The translations under genes were made by a program, and so were the position numbers. This document shows positions 54,506-63,327 of a stretch of 64,000 bases of DNA, in pieces. Position 1 is the first letter of the stretch. Every line of letters starts with the position of its first letter. The notes under the pieces were generated by a model, which made no database searches, was not told where the DNA came from, and saw nothing but the letters and a program-made list of their open reading frames with translations. Source of the stretch: Microbacterium oleivorans (lineage in GTDB: Bacteria > Actinomycetota > Actinomycetes > Actinomycetales > Microbacteriaceae); NCBI RefSeq assembly GCF_023715745.1, contig NZ_JAMBOV010000003.1, positions 124,001-188,000 of the forward strand, written 5' to 3'.

Positions 54506-55069
54506 ATGGGACGCATCCTCTTCGACACCGCCACGTCAGCCAACGGGTTCATCGCCGACGAGACCAACTCGCTCTCATGGCTGTTCGCGGTCGAGAACGG
54601 TCAGACGCCGGACGACTCCTTGCTGCCCTCCGGCGCTACGGTGCTCGTCGAAGGCGCGACGACCTACGAGTGGGTGCTCGCTGAGTCCGACATCCTGGCG
54701 CACCCCGATCGCTGGGCGGAGTTCCACGGAGACCGCCCCACGTTCGTCTTCACCACCCGAGAACTGCCGAAGCCTGCGGGCGCCGACATCCGCTTCGTGC
54801 AGGGGGATGTCGCATCCGCCCTGCCGGAGATCCGTGCCGCGGCCGGTGACGGCGATGTGTGGATCGTGGGCGGGGGAGATCTCGCGGGCCAGTTCCTCGA
54901 CATCGGCGCGCTCGACGAGATCGCCGTCTCGGTGGCGCCCGTCTTCCTGGCCGGAGGTGCGCCCCTGCTGCCGCGCCGTGTCGAATCCGACCGCCTGCGG
55001 CTCGTATCGGCCGAGGCGGTCGGACAGTTCGCGCGGCTGATCTACAGCGTCCGGCCGACGAGCGAGTGA
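54506..55069 (+). CDS. Dihydrofolate-reductase-like (RibD C-terminal) protein
   Basis: 187 residues. RILFDTATSANGFIADE, VLVEGATTYEW and VWIVGGGDLAGQFLDIGALDEIAVSVAPVFLAGGAPLLPR follow the DHFR/RibD reductase fold with an NADPH loop. It is not the main folate enzyme; paralogues of this type are common in actinobacteria and mostly uncharacterised. ATG at 54506 chosen over a GTG three codons earlier because of the promoter spacing. Confidence 0.87.
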   Translation: MGRILFDTATSANGFIADETNSLSWLFAVENGQTPDDSLLPSGATVLVEGATTYEWVLAESDILAHPDRWAEFHGDRPTFVFTTRELPKPAGADIRFVQGDVASALPEIRAAAGDGDVWIVGGGDLAGQFLDIGALDEIAVSVAPVFLAGGAPLLPRRVESDRLRLVSAEAVGQFARLIYSVRPTSE

Positions 55070-55075
55070 CTCCGC

Positions 55076-57133
55076 TCAGCCGGTGAGACCACGGCGCTCG
55101 AGCAGCGGCTCGATCCGCGCATCGCGTCCGCGGAAGTCGCGGTAGGCCTCCAACGGATCCTTCGAGCCACCGACCCCGAGCAGACGCTCACGGAACCGGT
55201 CGCCGTTCGCGCGCGTCAGCCCGCCGTTCTCGCGGAACCATTCCACCGTGTCGGCGTCGAGGACCTCGCTCCAGATGTAGGAGTAGTAGCCGGCGCTGTA
55301 TCCACCCGAGAAGACGTGCGCGAAATACGTGGACGAGTACCGGGTCGGCACGGCCGGGTTGTCGAGGCCGATGTCGGCGAGGGCGGTCGCCTCGAAGGCG
55401 TCGACGTCGATCTCGGACGCCGTGTCCTCGACGTCGAGGCTGTGCCACGCCTGGTCGAGCCACGAAGCCGCCAGATACTCGCTCGTGGCGAATCCCTGGT
55501 TGAAGGCCTCCGACTCCCGCAACTTCGCCACGACCTCTTCGGGCAGCGGCTCGTCGGTGTCGATGTGACGGGCATAGGCGGCGAGGATCTCCGGCCAGAA
55601 GATCCACATCTCGTTGACCTGGCTGGGGAACTCGACGAAGTCGCGGAACACGGCGGTGCCGGCGAAGTGCGGGTAAGTGACCGTTGCGAACAGTCCGTGC
55701 AGCGCATGGCCGAACTCGTGGAAGAGCGTGGTGACCTCGTCGAGCGTCAGGAGGGTCGGGCTGCCGGGCGCGGGCTGCGGCACGTTGAGGTTGTTCACGA
55801 CGATCGGAGCCGTGCCGCGCAGGGCCGACTGCGACTGGATCGAGTTCATCCACGCTCCGCCGCGCTTGGAGTCGCGCGTGTAGAGGTCGAGGATGTAGAG
55901 CCCGAGGTGTGAGCCGTCCTCGTTCCGCACCTCGAACACGCGCGCCTCGGGGTGATACGCAGGCAGGTCCGGGCGCTCCGTGAAGGTGATGCCGTAGAGG
56001 TCCGTCGCCGCACGGAAGACGCCGTCGACGAGCACCCGCTCCGCCTCGAACCACGGGCGCAGGGCCGTCCGGTCGAGGTCGTAGAGCGCGGCGCGGACGC
56101 GCTCGGTGTAGAACGCCCAGTCGTGGGCCGCGAGCGGGAACCCGTCGCCGTCGCCGTCGATGATGTCCTGAAGGGCCGCCTGCTCCTGACGCGCGTTCTC
56201 CGCGGCCGGGACGGCGAGGCGGCGCAACAGCGCGTGGACCGCCTCGGGCGAGCCTGCCGTCTCGTCGGCGGTGACGTACGCCGCGTGCGAGTCGTACCCG
56301 AGCACGCGGGCGCGCTCGGCGCGGAGACGGACGATCTCGGTCAGGACCGCGCGGTTGTCGTTCTCGTTCCCTCGACGGCCACGCGAGCGCGAGGCGGTCA
56401 TGAGTTTCTCGCGGCTGGCCCGGGAGGTGAGCGACGACAGATAGGGATGCCCCGTGAAGAGCGTCAGCGTCACCACGAACTTCCCGTCGAGGCCGCGATC
56501 GGCTGCGTTCCGGGCTGCGGCGGACAACTCGCCGTCGGTGAGGCCGTGCAGTTCTGCGGCGTCCTCGAAGACCACAGCGAGGTCGTTGGTGTCGGCGAGG
56601 AGATTCTTCTCGAAGGTGGTCGTCAGCACGGACAGCTGCTGGTTGAGCTCGGTGAGCACGGTCTTGTCAGCCACATCGAGGCCGGCCCCGGCGTTCGTCA
56701 TCTCGCGGTACGTGCGCTCGACGAGATAGCGGTCCTCCCCGTCGAGCCCGAGGTCGTCGAGCTGCGCGTGGACGGCCGCGACCCGAGCGTAGAGACCGGC
56801 GTCGAGCGTCACGGCATCCTGGTGCGCGGACATCAGAGGAGCGAGCCTCTCGTCGATCTCCTGGATGTCGGCCGTCGCGTCGGCGGAGCTGACCGTGTAG
56901 AACGTGCGCGCCACGCGCCCCAGCAGCTCGCCCGAGCGCTCGAGGGCGACGAGCGTGTTCTGGAACGTCGGCGTCTCGGTCGAGGTCGCGATCGCTTCGA
57001 CCTCGGCGCGGTGAGCGGCGAACGCCTCGCGGAAGGCGGGGAGGTAGTGCTCCGGGCGGATGCGGGGATAGTCCGGCAGCTCGAATGCGAGGGGGGAGGG
57101 CGAGAGAAGCGGGTTGGCAGCGGCATCCGTCAT
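55076..57133 (-). CDS. dcp: M3-family oligopeptidase (peptidyl-dipeptidase Dcp-like)
   Basis: 685-residue cytosolic zinc peptidase. Zincin motif HEFGH with H472, E473 and H476, preceded by TLLTLDEVTTLF, in the all-helical M3 fold; FSGGYSAGYYSYIWSEVLDAD near the end is conserved in Dcp/OpdA. Degrades short peptides released by Clp and other proteases. The divergent ArsR gene shares its upstream region. Dcp versus oligopeptidase A is not settled. Confidence 0.92.
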   Translation of the reverse strand: MTDAAANPLLSPSPLAFELPDYPRIRPEHYLPAFREAFAAHRAEVEAIATSTETPTFQNTLVALERSGELLGRVARTFYTVSSADATADIQEIDERLAPLMSAHQDAVTLDAGLYARVAAVHAQLDDLGLDGEDRYLVERTYREMTNAGAGLDVADKTVLTELNQQLSVLTTTFEKNLLADTNDLAVVFEDAAELHGLTDGELSAAARNAADRGLDGKFVVTLTLFTGHPYLSSLTSRASREKLMTASRSRGRRGNENDNRAVLTEIVRLRAERARVLGYDSHAAYVTADETAGSPEAVHALLRRLAVPAAENARQEQAALQDIIDGDGDGFPLAAHDWAFYTERVRAALYDLDRTALRPWFEAERVLVDGVFRAATDLYGITFTERPDLPAYHPEARVFEVRNEDGSHLGLYILDLYTRDSKRGGAWMNSIQSQSALRGTAPIVVNNLNVPQPAPGSPTLLTLDEVTTLFHEFGHALHGLFATVTYPHFAGTAVFRDFVEFPSQVNEMWIFWPEILAAYARHIDTDEPLPEEVVAKLRESEAFNQGFATSEYLAASWLDQAWHSLDVEDTASEIDVDAFEATALADIGLDNPAVPTRYSSTYFAHVFSGGYSAGYYSYIWSEVLDADTVEWFRENGGLTRANGDRFRERLLGVGGSKDPLEAYRDFRGRDARIEPLLERRGLTG

Positions 57134-57180
57134 CGTCCCAGCGTACGGCTCGGGCCGTTCTCAGACCGCAAAGGTCCTTC

Positions 57181-57226
57181 TGCAAAGAAATGCTTGCAAA
57201 CTTCTACTTGCAAAGATATCTTTGCA
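57181..57226. promoter_or_regulatory. Two palindromic operators over the ArsR promoter
   Basis: A perfect 18-base palindrome TGCAAAGATATCTTTGCA (57209-57226) and a diverged copy TGCAAAGAAATGCTTGCA (57181-57198) are centred 28 bases apart. A -35-like TTGCAA (57194-57199) and -10-like TATCTT (57217-57222) are 17 bases apart and lie within them. The -10 ends 6 bases before the ATG at 57229, a leaderless layout. Confidence 0.8.
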
Positions 57227-57228
57227 TT

Positions 57229-57828
57229 ATGAGCGGATCCGAGGACGTCAGAGAAGGGCGCAAGCTGGATGCCGGCGCTCTCCGAGCGCTGGCGCACCCG
57301 CTGCGCGTGCAGCTCTTCGACATCCTGTCCCAGTACGGGCCGCAGACCGCGAGCTCGCTCGCCGAGCGGACGGGGGAGTCGTCGGGCGCGACGAGCTACC
57401 ACCTTCGTGCGCTGGCGAAGCAGGATCTCATCCGCGAGATCCCGGACCGCGGGTCGGCCCGCGAGCGCTGGTGGGAGCGCGCCGACAAGTCGGTGTCGTT
57501 CGACAGCCCCGAGGCGCTCACGTCGCCCGCGGTGCGTTCGGCGACCCAGCTCATCATGAACGAGTTTCTCGGGCGCCGTCACCAGCAGCTGATGCGGCAC
57601 GTCAGCGAGGGCATCGCCTCGCCGGACGAGCACGACGACTCCACCATGATCTCGACCGCCAACATCCACCTCACGCGCGCGCAGGCGAAGGACCTGATCG
57701 ACCGCCTTTCGGCCGTCGTCTCCGAGGTCGTCGCCGGCGCTCGCGGGCACGAGGAGGATCCCGACCGCTCACCGTTCACCGTCCGGGTGGACGTGTTCGC
57801 ACTTCCCGAGGACGGAGACGGACGATGA
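57229..57828 (+). CDS. ArsR-family transcriptional regulator
   Basis: 199 residues. Winged helix DAGALRALAHPLRVQLFDILSQYGPQTASSLAERTGESSGATSYHLRALAKQDLIREI, then RERWWERADKSVSFDSPE and a helical C-terminal half of about 100 residues without a Cys metal site. It probably senses a small organic signal rather than a metal. The palindromes at its promoter point to autoregulation. Its stop overlaps the next small gene. Confidence 0.9.
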   Translation: MSGSEDVREGRKLDAGALRALAHPLRVQLFDILSQYGPQTASSLAERTGESSGATSYHLRALAKQDLIREIPDRGSARERWWERADKSVSFDSPEALTSPAVRSATQLIMNEFLGRRHQQLMRHVSEGIASPDEHDDSTMISTANIHLTRAQAKDLIDRLSAVVSEVVAGARGHEEDPDRSPFTVRVDVFALPEDGDGR

Positions 57829-58040
57829 CCACGATCACCATTCCGGTACTGGACGTCGCCGGTCGTCCGACCCGGCTCGAGGCGCTCCTCCTGGCCGCCT
57901 CCGCGTCGGTGCAGCGCGGCGTCGCAACGCGGATGATGCGCCGCGCCGAACAGGCCCTGGCGCAGTCAGCGGCCGACGAGCACGCCGAGCGCACGCGCGT
58001 CGACGTCGCCGCGCACCTCGCGCGTCACCCGCGCGCCTGA
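57825..58040 (+). CDS. Small protein co-translated with ArsR regulator, unknown
   Basis: 71 residues, ATG overlapping the ArsR stop (ATGA). A beta-like start MTTITIPVLDVAGRPTRLEA precedes a helical Ala/Arg-rich part (LLLAASASVQRGVATRMMRRAEQALAQSAADEHAERTRVDVAAHLARHPRA). No Cys, no membrane helix. Possibly an accessory of the regulator; no family recognised. Confidence 0.65.
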   Translation: MTTITIPVLDVAGRPTRLEALLLAASASVQRGVATRMMRRAEQALAQSAADEHAERTRVDVAAHLARHPRA

Positions 58041-58047
58041 GCGTCCG

Positions 58048-58296
58048 TCAGGCCATGCCGTCGTCGTCGAGGTGGCCGACGACGACCTCACCCTCGCGGT
58101 CGACGTGCACGACGATGCCCGTCTCGAGCTCCGCGACCGGGCGTCCCTCAAGCCAGGTCAGCGTCCACCGGGGACGGGGTTGACCGAGCGGATCCTGGTC
58201 GACGGCGGCGTCGACGGCCGCGATCTGCTCGCGCAGGATCTCGGGGACGGCGGTCGGCGGCTGTTCGCCGCTGGTCCATCGGGTACCGAGCTGCAT
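58048..58296 (-). CDS. Small acidic protein downstream of valS, unknown
   Basis: 82 residues (MQLGTRWTSGEQPPTAVPEILREQIAAVD and a WTLTWLEGRPVAELETGIVVHVDREGEVVVGHLDDDGMA end). ATG is one base after the valS stop, with GAGGCCT upstream as ribosome site, so translation is coupled to valS. No recognised domain. Confidence 0.7.
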   Translation of the reverse strand: MQLGTRWTSGEQPPTAVPEILREQIAAVDAAVDQDPLGQPRPRWTLTWLEGRPVAELETGIVVHVDREGEVVVGHLDDDGMA

Positions 58297-58297
58297 G

Positions 58298-60874
58298 TCA
58301 GGCCTCCTGAGGGGTGAGGACGATGTCGCCGACCGACACGGTGTCGCCGGCCGCGTAGGAAACCTGCGCGATTCGGCCCACGGCGGCGAGGTCGCCCTCG
58401 GCCGAACGGATGGCGTCGAGGGCGGCATCCGGTCCCGTGATCGTGAGCGACTCCACGGGCGTCTTCTGCGAGGCCTTGGCCTCCGTCTTCGCGCGGCGCA
58501 CACCGATGAGCGCTTCACCGACGGTGCGCAGCACGACCGGGTCGCCCTCGATGCCGAGCGGTGCGGGCCATTCGGCCGTGTGCACGGAACCCTCCTCGAA
58601 CCAGGACCACGCCTCCTCGGCGGCGAACGACAGCACCGGGGCGAGCAGGCGCAGGAGCGTCGACAGGGCCATGCGCAACGCGAGCGCAGCCGAGGCCTGA
58701 CCGGCGTCGGCCTGATTGTACGCCCGCTCCTTCACGAGCTCGAGGTAGTCGTCGCAGAACGTCCAGAAGAACGCCTCCGTGATCTCGAGCGCCCGGGCGT
58801 GGTCGAAGTCGTCGAAGGCCTTCGTCGCGTCGCGCACCACCTGGTCGAGGGTGGCCAGCATCGACGCGTCCAGCGCGTGGGTGATGCGCGCATACTCGGG
58901 AACCGGGAAGGACAGCACGAACTTCGCGGCGTTGAGCACCTTGATCGCCAGGCGCCGACCGATCTTCACCTGCGTCGGGTTCTGCGGGTCGAACGCCGCG
59001 TCGGCGCCTAGGCGGCTGGAGGCCGCCCAGTAGCGGACGGCGTCCGTGCCGTGGGCGTCGAGGATGTCCGCCGGGGTCACGACGTTGCCCTTCGACTTCG
59101 ACATCTTCTTGCGGTCGGGGTCGACGATGAAGCCCGAGATCGCGGCATCCGTCCACGGCGCGCGGCCGTCCTCGAGCACCGAACGGACCATGGTCGAGAA
59201 GAGCCACGTGCGGATGATGTCCTGACCCTGCGGTCGCACGTCGAACGGCGCGACGAGGTTCCAGAGCTCCTCGTCGCGCTGCCACCCGCCGGCGAGCTGC
59301 GGCGTGAGCGACGAGGTCGCCCAGGTGTCGAAGATGTCGCGCTCGGCGTCGAAGCCGCCGGGCACACCGCGCTGCTCCTCGGTGTAGCCGTCGGGCACGT
59401 CGGTGGTGGGGTCGATCGGCAGGCGTGCGAGGTCGGGGGTCAGCACGCGGTCGTAGTCGCGCTCCCCGTTCTCATCGAGCGCGTACCAGACCGGGATCGG
59501 CACGCCGAAGAAGCGCTGGCGCGAGACGAGCCAGTCGCCGTTGAGCCCGTTCGTCCAGTTCTCGTACCGCACCCGCATGAAGTCGGGGTGCCAGCCCATG
59601 CTGCGACCCATCTCGATGAGCTTCTCGCGAAGGTCCGCATCCCGCGCGCCGTTGCGGAGGTACCACTGGCGCGTCGAGACGATCTCGAGGGGACGGTCAC
59701 CCTTCTCGTAGAACTTCACGGGGTGGGTGAACGGCTTCGACACCTCGAGCAGCTCGCCGGACTCCTGCAGCAGCTCGACGATGCGCTTCTTGGCACTGAA
59801 CACGGTCTTGCCGGCGAGTTCCGCGTACGCCGCCGTGGCGGCATCCGTCTCGAGCACGTCGGGGGCCTCGTCGATGATCCGGCCGTCGCGGCCGAGGATC
59901 GTGCGGTTCGGCAGGTCGAGCTCGCGCCACCAGATGATGTCGGTCACGTCGCCGAAGGTGCAGATCATGGCGATGCCGGTGCCCTTGTCCTTGACCGCGA
60001 GCGGGTGGGCGAGCACGGGCACCTCGACGTCGAACAGCGGCGTGCGCACGGTGGATCCGAAGTAGGGCTGGTAGCGCTCGTCGTCCGGGTTCGCGACGAG
60101 GGCCACGCACGCGGGGAGAAGCTCGGGACGTGTCGTCTCGATGTGGATGTCGCCCGAGCCGTCGGACTTGTGGAACGCGACTCGGTGATACGCGGCCTGC
60201 TGGTCGCGGTCCTCGAGCTCGGCCTGGGCGATCGCCGAGCGGAAATCGATGTCCCACAGAGTCGGCGCCATGGCCTGGTAGGCCTCGCCGCGCTTAAGAT
60301 TCCGCAGGAACGCGAGCTGACTCGTGCGGATGGTGTCGTCCGAGATGGTGCGGTACGTCTGCGTCCAGTCCACCGACAGGCCGAGCTTGCGGAACAGGTC
60401 CTCGAACTGCTTCTCGTCCTCGAGCGTCAGCTCCTCGCAGAGCTCGATGAAGTTGCGACGGCTGATCGGCACCTGGTCGGCCGGCTTCAGGCTCTTCGCG
60501 TCACCGCGGAAGGGCGGCGTGAAATCGGGGTCGTAGGGGAGCGAGGTGTCGCAGCGCACACCGTAGTAGTTCTGCACGCGGCGTTCGGTGGGAAGCCCGT
60601 TGTCGTCCCATCCCATCGGGTAGAACACGGTCTTGCCCCGCATGCGCTCGTAGCGCACCTTCACGTCGGTGTGCGTGTAGCTGAACACATGCCCGATGTG
60701 GAGCGAGCCGGATGCCGTCGGGGGAGGAGTGTCGATCGAGAAGACGCCCGCGCGTCCCTTGGCCTTGGCCGCGTCGCGGTCGAACAGGTACGTGCCGGCG
60801 TCGGACCACGCGGCATCCCACTTCTGCTCGAGGCCTTCCAGGGCGGGCTTGTCGGGTATGTGCGCGTTCGTCAT
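58298..60874 (-). CDS. valS: Valine--tRNA ligase
   Basis: 858-residue class I aminoacyl-tRNA synthetase. HIGH motif at 59-62 (SGSLHIGHVFSYTHTD) and KMSKS at 590-594; an editing domain lies between; no long C-terminal coiled coil as in E. coli. CGAGGAGCACCACC precedes the ATG. No T-box leader is seen; a TAGACT -10 lies 65 bases upstream. Confidence 0.97.
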   Translation of the reverse strand: MTNAHIPDKPALEGLEQKWDAAWSDAGTYLFDRDAAKAKGRAGVFSIDTPPPTASGSLHIGHVFSYTHTDVKVRYERMRGKTVFYPMGWDDNGLPTERRVQNYYGVRCDTSLPYDPDFTPPFRGDAKSLKPADQVPISRRNFIELCEELTLEDEKQFEDLFRKLGLSVDWTQTYRTISDDTIRTSQLAFLRNLKRGEAYQAMAPTLWDIDFRSAIAQAELEDRDQQAAYHRVAFHKSDGSGDIHIETTRPELLPACVALVANPDDERYQPYFGSTVRTPLFDVEVPVLAHPLAVKDKGTGIAMICTFGDVTDIIWWRELDLPNRTILGRDGRIIDEAPDVLETDAATAAYAELAGKTVFSAKKRIVELLQESGELLEVSKPFTHPVKFYEKGDRPLEIVSTRQWYLRNGARDADLREKLIEMGRSMGWHPDFMRVRYENWTNGLNGDWLVSRQRFFGVPIPVWYALDENGERDYDRVLTPDLARLPIDPTTDVPDGYTEEQRGVPGGFDAERDIFDTWATSSLTPQLAGGWQRDEELWNLVAPFDVRPQGQDIIRTWLFSTMVRSVLEDGRAPWTDAAISGFIVDPDRKKMSKSKGNVVTPADILDAHGTDAVRYWAASSRLGADAAFDPQNPTQVKIGRRLAIKVLNAAKFVLSFPVPEYARITHALDASMLATLDQVVRDATKAFDDFDHARALEITEAFFWTFCDDYLELVKERAYNQADAGQASAALALRMALSTLLRLLAPVLSFAAEEAWSWFEEGSVHTAEWPAPLGIEGDPVVLRTVGEALIGVRRAKTEAKASQKTPVESLTITGPDAALDAIRSAEGDLAAVGRIAQVSYAAGDTVSVGDIVLTPQEA

Positions 60875-60938
60875 GGTGGTGCTCCTCGAGCGATATGTGC
60901 GGCACTGTGTGAGCGTGCCTGAGTGTGGGTGTCGCGCC

Positions 60939-60944
60939 AGTCTA
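60939..60944 (-). promoter_or_regulatory. Candidate -10, valS
   Basis: Minus-strand TAGACT, giving a leader of about 58 bases with no stable T-box fold visible. Confidence 0.4.
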
Positions 60945-60991
60945 CCGCCGGGGCTGTGACGCCGCATGGCGCCGCAGCCCGCGTCAGCTCG

Positions 60992-61801
60992 TCAGAACGC
61001 CGCCTCGATGGTGGCGTTGCCGTCGATGATCTCCCGCACCGGGTCGCTCGTGAACGCGTCGATGAGCGCCTCGGTGGAGGGGGCATCCGCGTCCTCCTCG
61101 GGGACGACGAGCTGCAGTGCGAAGCGGTCGTCGAGCTCGGTGAGCAGGCCGTCGTCCTGCGGGGTGAGGCCGAGCGCCGCGATGTGCGACGGCCACTGGA
61201 AGACGAGATCCGCCTCGTCGTACGCCGTGTTGAGCTGATTGATCTGCAGCTCGAGGAACGTCAGGTCCTTCGGGTTCTCGGCGATGTCGTCGACGGTGGC
61301 CTCGTAGGGGTCGACGCCCTCGGCCAGCGTGATGATGTCGGCATCCGCCAGCATCTTCAGGGCGCGGCCGGTGTTCGACGCGTCGTTGGGGATCGCGACG
61401 GTCGCGCCCTGCGGAAGATCGGCGATGTCGTCAATCGTCTTGGAGTAGAAGGCGATCGTGAAGTTGTAGATCGGCTGCACGGCGGTGAGGTCCGCGTCGT
61501 TCGCAGCGTTGAACTCCTGCATGTAGGGCTCGTGCTGTGAGAAGTTCGCGTCGATGTCGCCGGCGGCGAGCATCTTGTTGATCGTGACGTAATCGGCGAC
61601 CTCGACCAGCTGGACCTCGTAGCCGTCCTCGATCTCGTCGGCCGCGGCCTCCACGATGTCGGTCATCGGGGAGGTGACGGCACCGACGCGGATCGTCTGC
61701 ACCTCGTCGCCGCCCGTCGGGGCGGGGGAGGCGCAGCCGGCCAGGAGGGCGACCGCGGCGGCGGTGGATGCTGCGGCGAGGGTGAGGCGGCTCGGGGACA
61801 T
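60992..61801 (-). CDS. metQ: MetQ/NlpA-family substrate-binding lipoprotein
   Basis: 269 residues, lipobox ALLAGC with C23. IRVGAVTSPMTDIVEAAADEI, DYVTINKMLAAGDIDANFSQHEPYMQEFN and IAIPNDASNTGRALKML-type sequence are family hallmarks. Binds methionine or a close analogue outside the membrane. Third gene of the metN-metI-metQ operon, 45 bases after metI. Confidence 0.92.
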   Translation of the reverse strand: MSPSRLTLAAASTAAAVALLAGCASPAPTGGDEVQTIRVGAVTSPMTDIVEAAADEIEDGYEVQLVEVADYVTINKMLAAGDIDANFSQHEPYMQEFNAANDADLTAVQPIYNFTIAFYSKTIDDIADLPQGATVAIPNDASNTGRALKMLADADIITLAEGVDPYEATVDDIAENPKDLTFLELQINQLNTAYDEADLVFQWPSHIAALGLTPQDDGLLTELDDRFALQLVVPEEDADAPSTEALIDAFTSDPVREIIDGNATIEAAF

Positions 61802-61846
61802 GGGTGCTCCTTGTGGGATGGGGTGGATGCCGGTGGTGGCAGAGGC

Positions 61847-62539
61847 TCAGCGGTGGTCGAGGCGGACCGAGATCCGCTGCCCGACTGCCTGGATCACGAG
61901 GACGATGGCGAGGATGACGAGGATCGTGAAGTACATGAGCACGTCGTCGTACTCCTGGTAGCCGTAGCGCAGCGCGAAGTCGCCGATCCCGCCGCCGCCG
62001 ACGACACCGAGGACGGTCGAGTAGGAGAGCAGACTGATGCTCGCCGAGGTCAGCGCGTACACGAGGCCCGGCAGGGCCTCGGGCAGTAGGAAGCGCCACA
62101 CGGTCTGCGGAACCGTCGCCCCGAGGGTCTGCGCGACCCGGGGGATGCCGGGGCTCACCTCGCGGAGGATCTGCTCCACCAGGCGGCCGTAGACGGCGAC
62201 CGCGACGACGCAGAGCGAGAAGGTCGCAGCCGGCGTGCCGAAGGTCGTGCCGTAGATCGCCCGGGTCGTGGGTACGAGGAAGACCACCAGCAGCAGGAAC
62301 GGGAAGGACCGGATGACGTTGATCAGGACGTTCGCGACGGTCCACACGACGCGTTGCGGGCGGATGCCGCCGGGTCGCGTCAGGTACACGGCGGCGCCGA
62401 GGGGGAGACCGATCAGCACGGCTGCGGCGAGGGAGACACCGAGCATGTAGGCCGTCTCACCGAGCGCTTCGACGAGGTCGTCGCCGCGCTCGGCGAGCGA
62501 CGCGCCGAGGGAGGCGAGGATGTCCTGCGGCTCGGTCAT
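61847..62539 (-). CDS. metI: Methionine-type ABC transporter permease MetI
   Basis: 230 residues, five to six membrane helices. EAA loop EVSPGIPRVAQTLGATVPQTVWRFLLPEAL contacts the ATPase; RSFPFLLLVVFLVPTTRAIYGTTFG and SYSTVLGVVGGGGIGDFALRYGYQ are MetI blocks. ATG overlaps the metN stop (ATGA). Confidence 0.93.
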   Translation of the reverse strand: MTEPQDILASLGASLAERGDDLVEALGETAYMLGVSLAAAVLIGLPLGAAVYLTRPGGIRPQRVVWTVANVLINVIRSFPFLLLVVFLVPTTRAIYGTTFGTPAATFSLCVVAVAVYGRLVEQILREVSPGIPRVAQTLGATVPQTVWRFLLPEALPGLVYALTSASISLLSYSTVLGVVGGGGIGDFALRYGYQEYDDVLMYFTILVILAIVLVIQAVGQRISVRLDHR

Positions 62540-63279
62540 GCGCCCAGCTCCCGCCGCGCGCGATCGAGGTAGGTCTCGCGCTCGCGTCGCACCGCCGGTG
62601 TCACCGTCAGCACCTCGACGAGCCTTCCCGCATCGAACAAGGCCACGCGCTCGCACACATCGCGCACGACCTCGAGGTCGTGCGTCACGATGACGACGGT
62701 GGTGCCGAAGCGGTCGCGCGCGTTGCGGAGGAGGTCGAGGACCTCGGCCGCCGTCCCCGAGTCCAGGGCCGACGTCGGCTCGTCGCACAGGAGGAGGCGC
62801 GGGCGCGTGACCAGCGCCCGGGCGATCCCGACCCGCTGGCGCTGCCCGCCGCTGAGCTGCGCGGGATAGGCATCCGCTCGGTGGTCGAGTCCTACGAACC
62901 GGAGCACCTCATCGACGGTCCCGGGGGAGCGCTCACGCCGCGGGTGAAGGCTGAGGGCGACCTCGACGTTCTGCCGGACGGTGCGGTTGGACAGCAGGTG
63001 AACGCCCTGGAACACCACGCCGATCTCGCGGCGCAGTCGACGCAGACCCGGGCGATCGAGTCCACGGACGTCCTGGTCGAGCACCGTGACGACACCCTCC
63101 GTCGTCATGACCTCCCCGGTGAGCAGACCGAGGAGCGTGCTCTTGCCCGCACCGCTCTCACCGATCACACCGAGGATCTCCCCGGCCCGGACCGTGAGAT
63201 CCACATCGCTCAGTCCGGTCACGCCACCGGGGTACACCACGCCCGCGCGTGAGAGCGAGACGGGGTTTGCGGGCAGCAC
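62536..63279 (-). CDS. metN: Methionine-type ABC transporter ATPase, without NIL domain
   Basis: 247 residues. Walker A GESGAGKST, signature LSGGQRQRVGIARALVTRP, Walker B LLLCDEPTSALD and VTHDLEVVRDVCERVAL. E. coli MetN has about 343 residues with a C-terminal NIL domain that binds methionine and shuts the pump; that domain is absent here. The short tail ends RRELGA just before metI. Confidence 0.9.
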   Translation of the reverse strand: MLPANPVSLSRAGVVYPGGVTGLSDVDLTVRAGEILGVIGESGAGKSTLLGLLTGEVMTTEGVVTVLDQDVRGLDRPGLRRLRREIGVVFQGVHLLSNRTVRQNVEVALSLHPRRERSPGTVDEVLRFVGLDHRADAYPAQLSGGQRQRVGIARALVTRPRLLLCDEPTSALDSGTAAEVLDLLRNARDRFGTTVVIVTHDLEVVRDVCERVALFDAGRLVEVLTVTPAVRRERETYLDRARRELGA

Positions 63280-63299
63280 GATAGGACCTCAGGCCGTTG

Positions 63300-63321
63300 T
63301 TGGATGAAGTCCAATTATAGT
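63300..63321 (+). promoter_or_regulatory. OsmC promoter with candidate operator
   Basis: TATAGT (63316-63321) ends 6 bases before the OsmC ATG, a leaderless layout. The inverted repeat TTGGA-TGAAG-TCCAA (63300-63314) lies just upstream and could bind a redox repressor. The met operon starts only 20 bases further on the other strand. Confidence 0.45.
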
Positions 63322-63327
63322 TCTGAC

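Noticed and set aside
60875..60991. T-box leader for valS
   Set aside because: The leader of about 60 bases has no T-box core or antiterminator fold.
63280..63327. SAM or methionine riboswitch ahead of metNIQ
   Set aside because: The gap is only 48 bases, too short for a SAM riboswitch.
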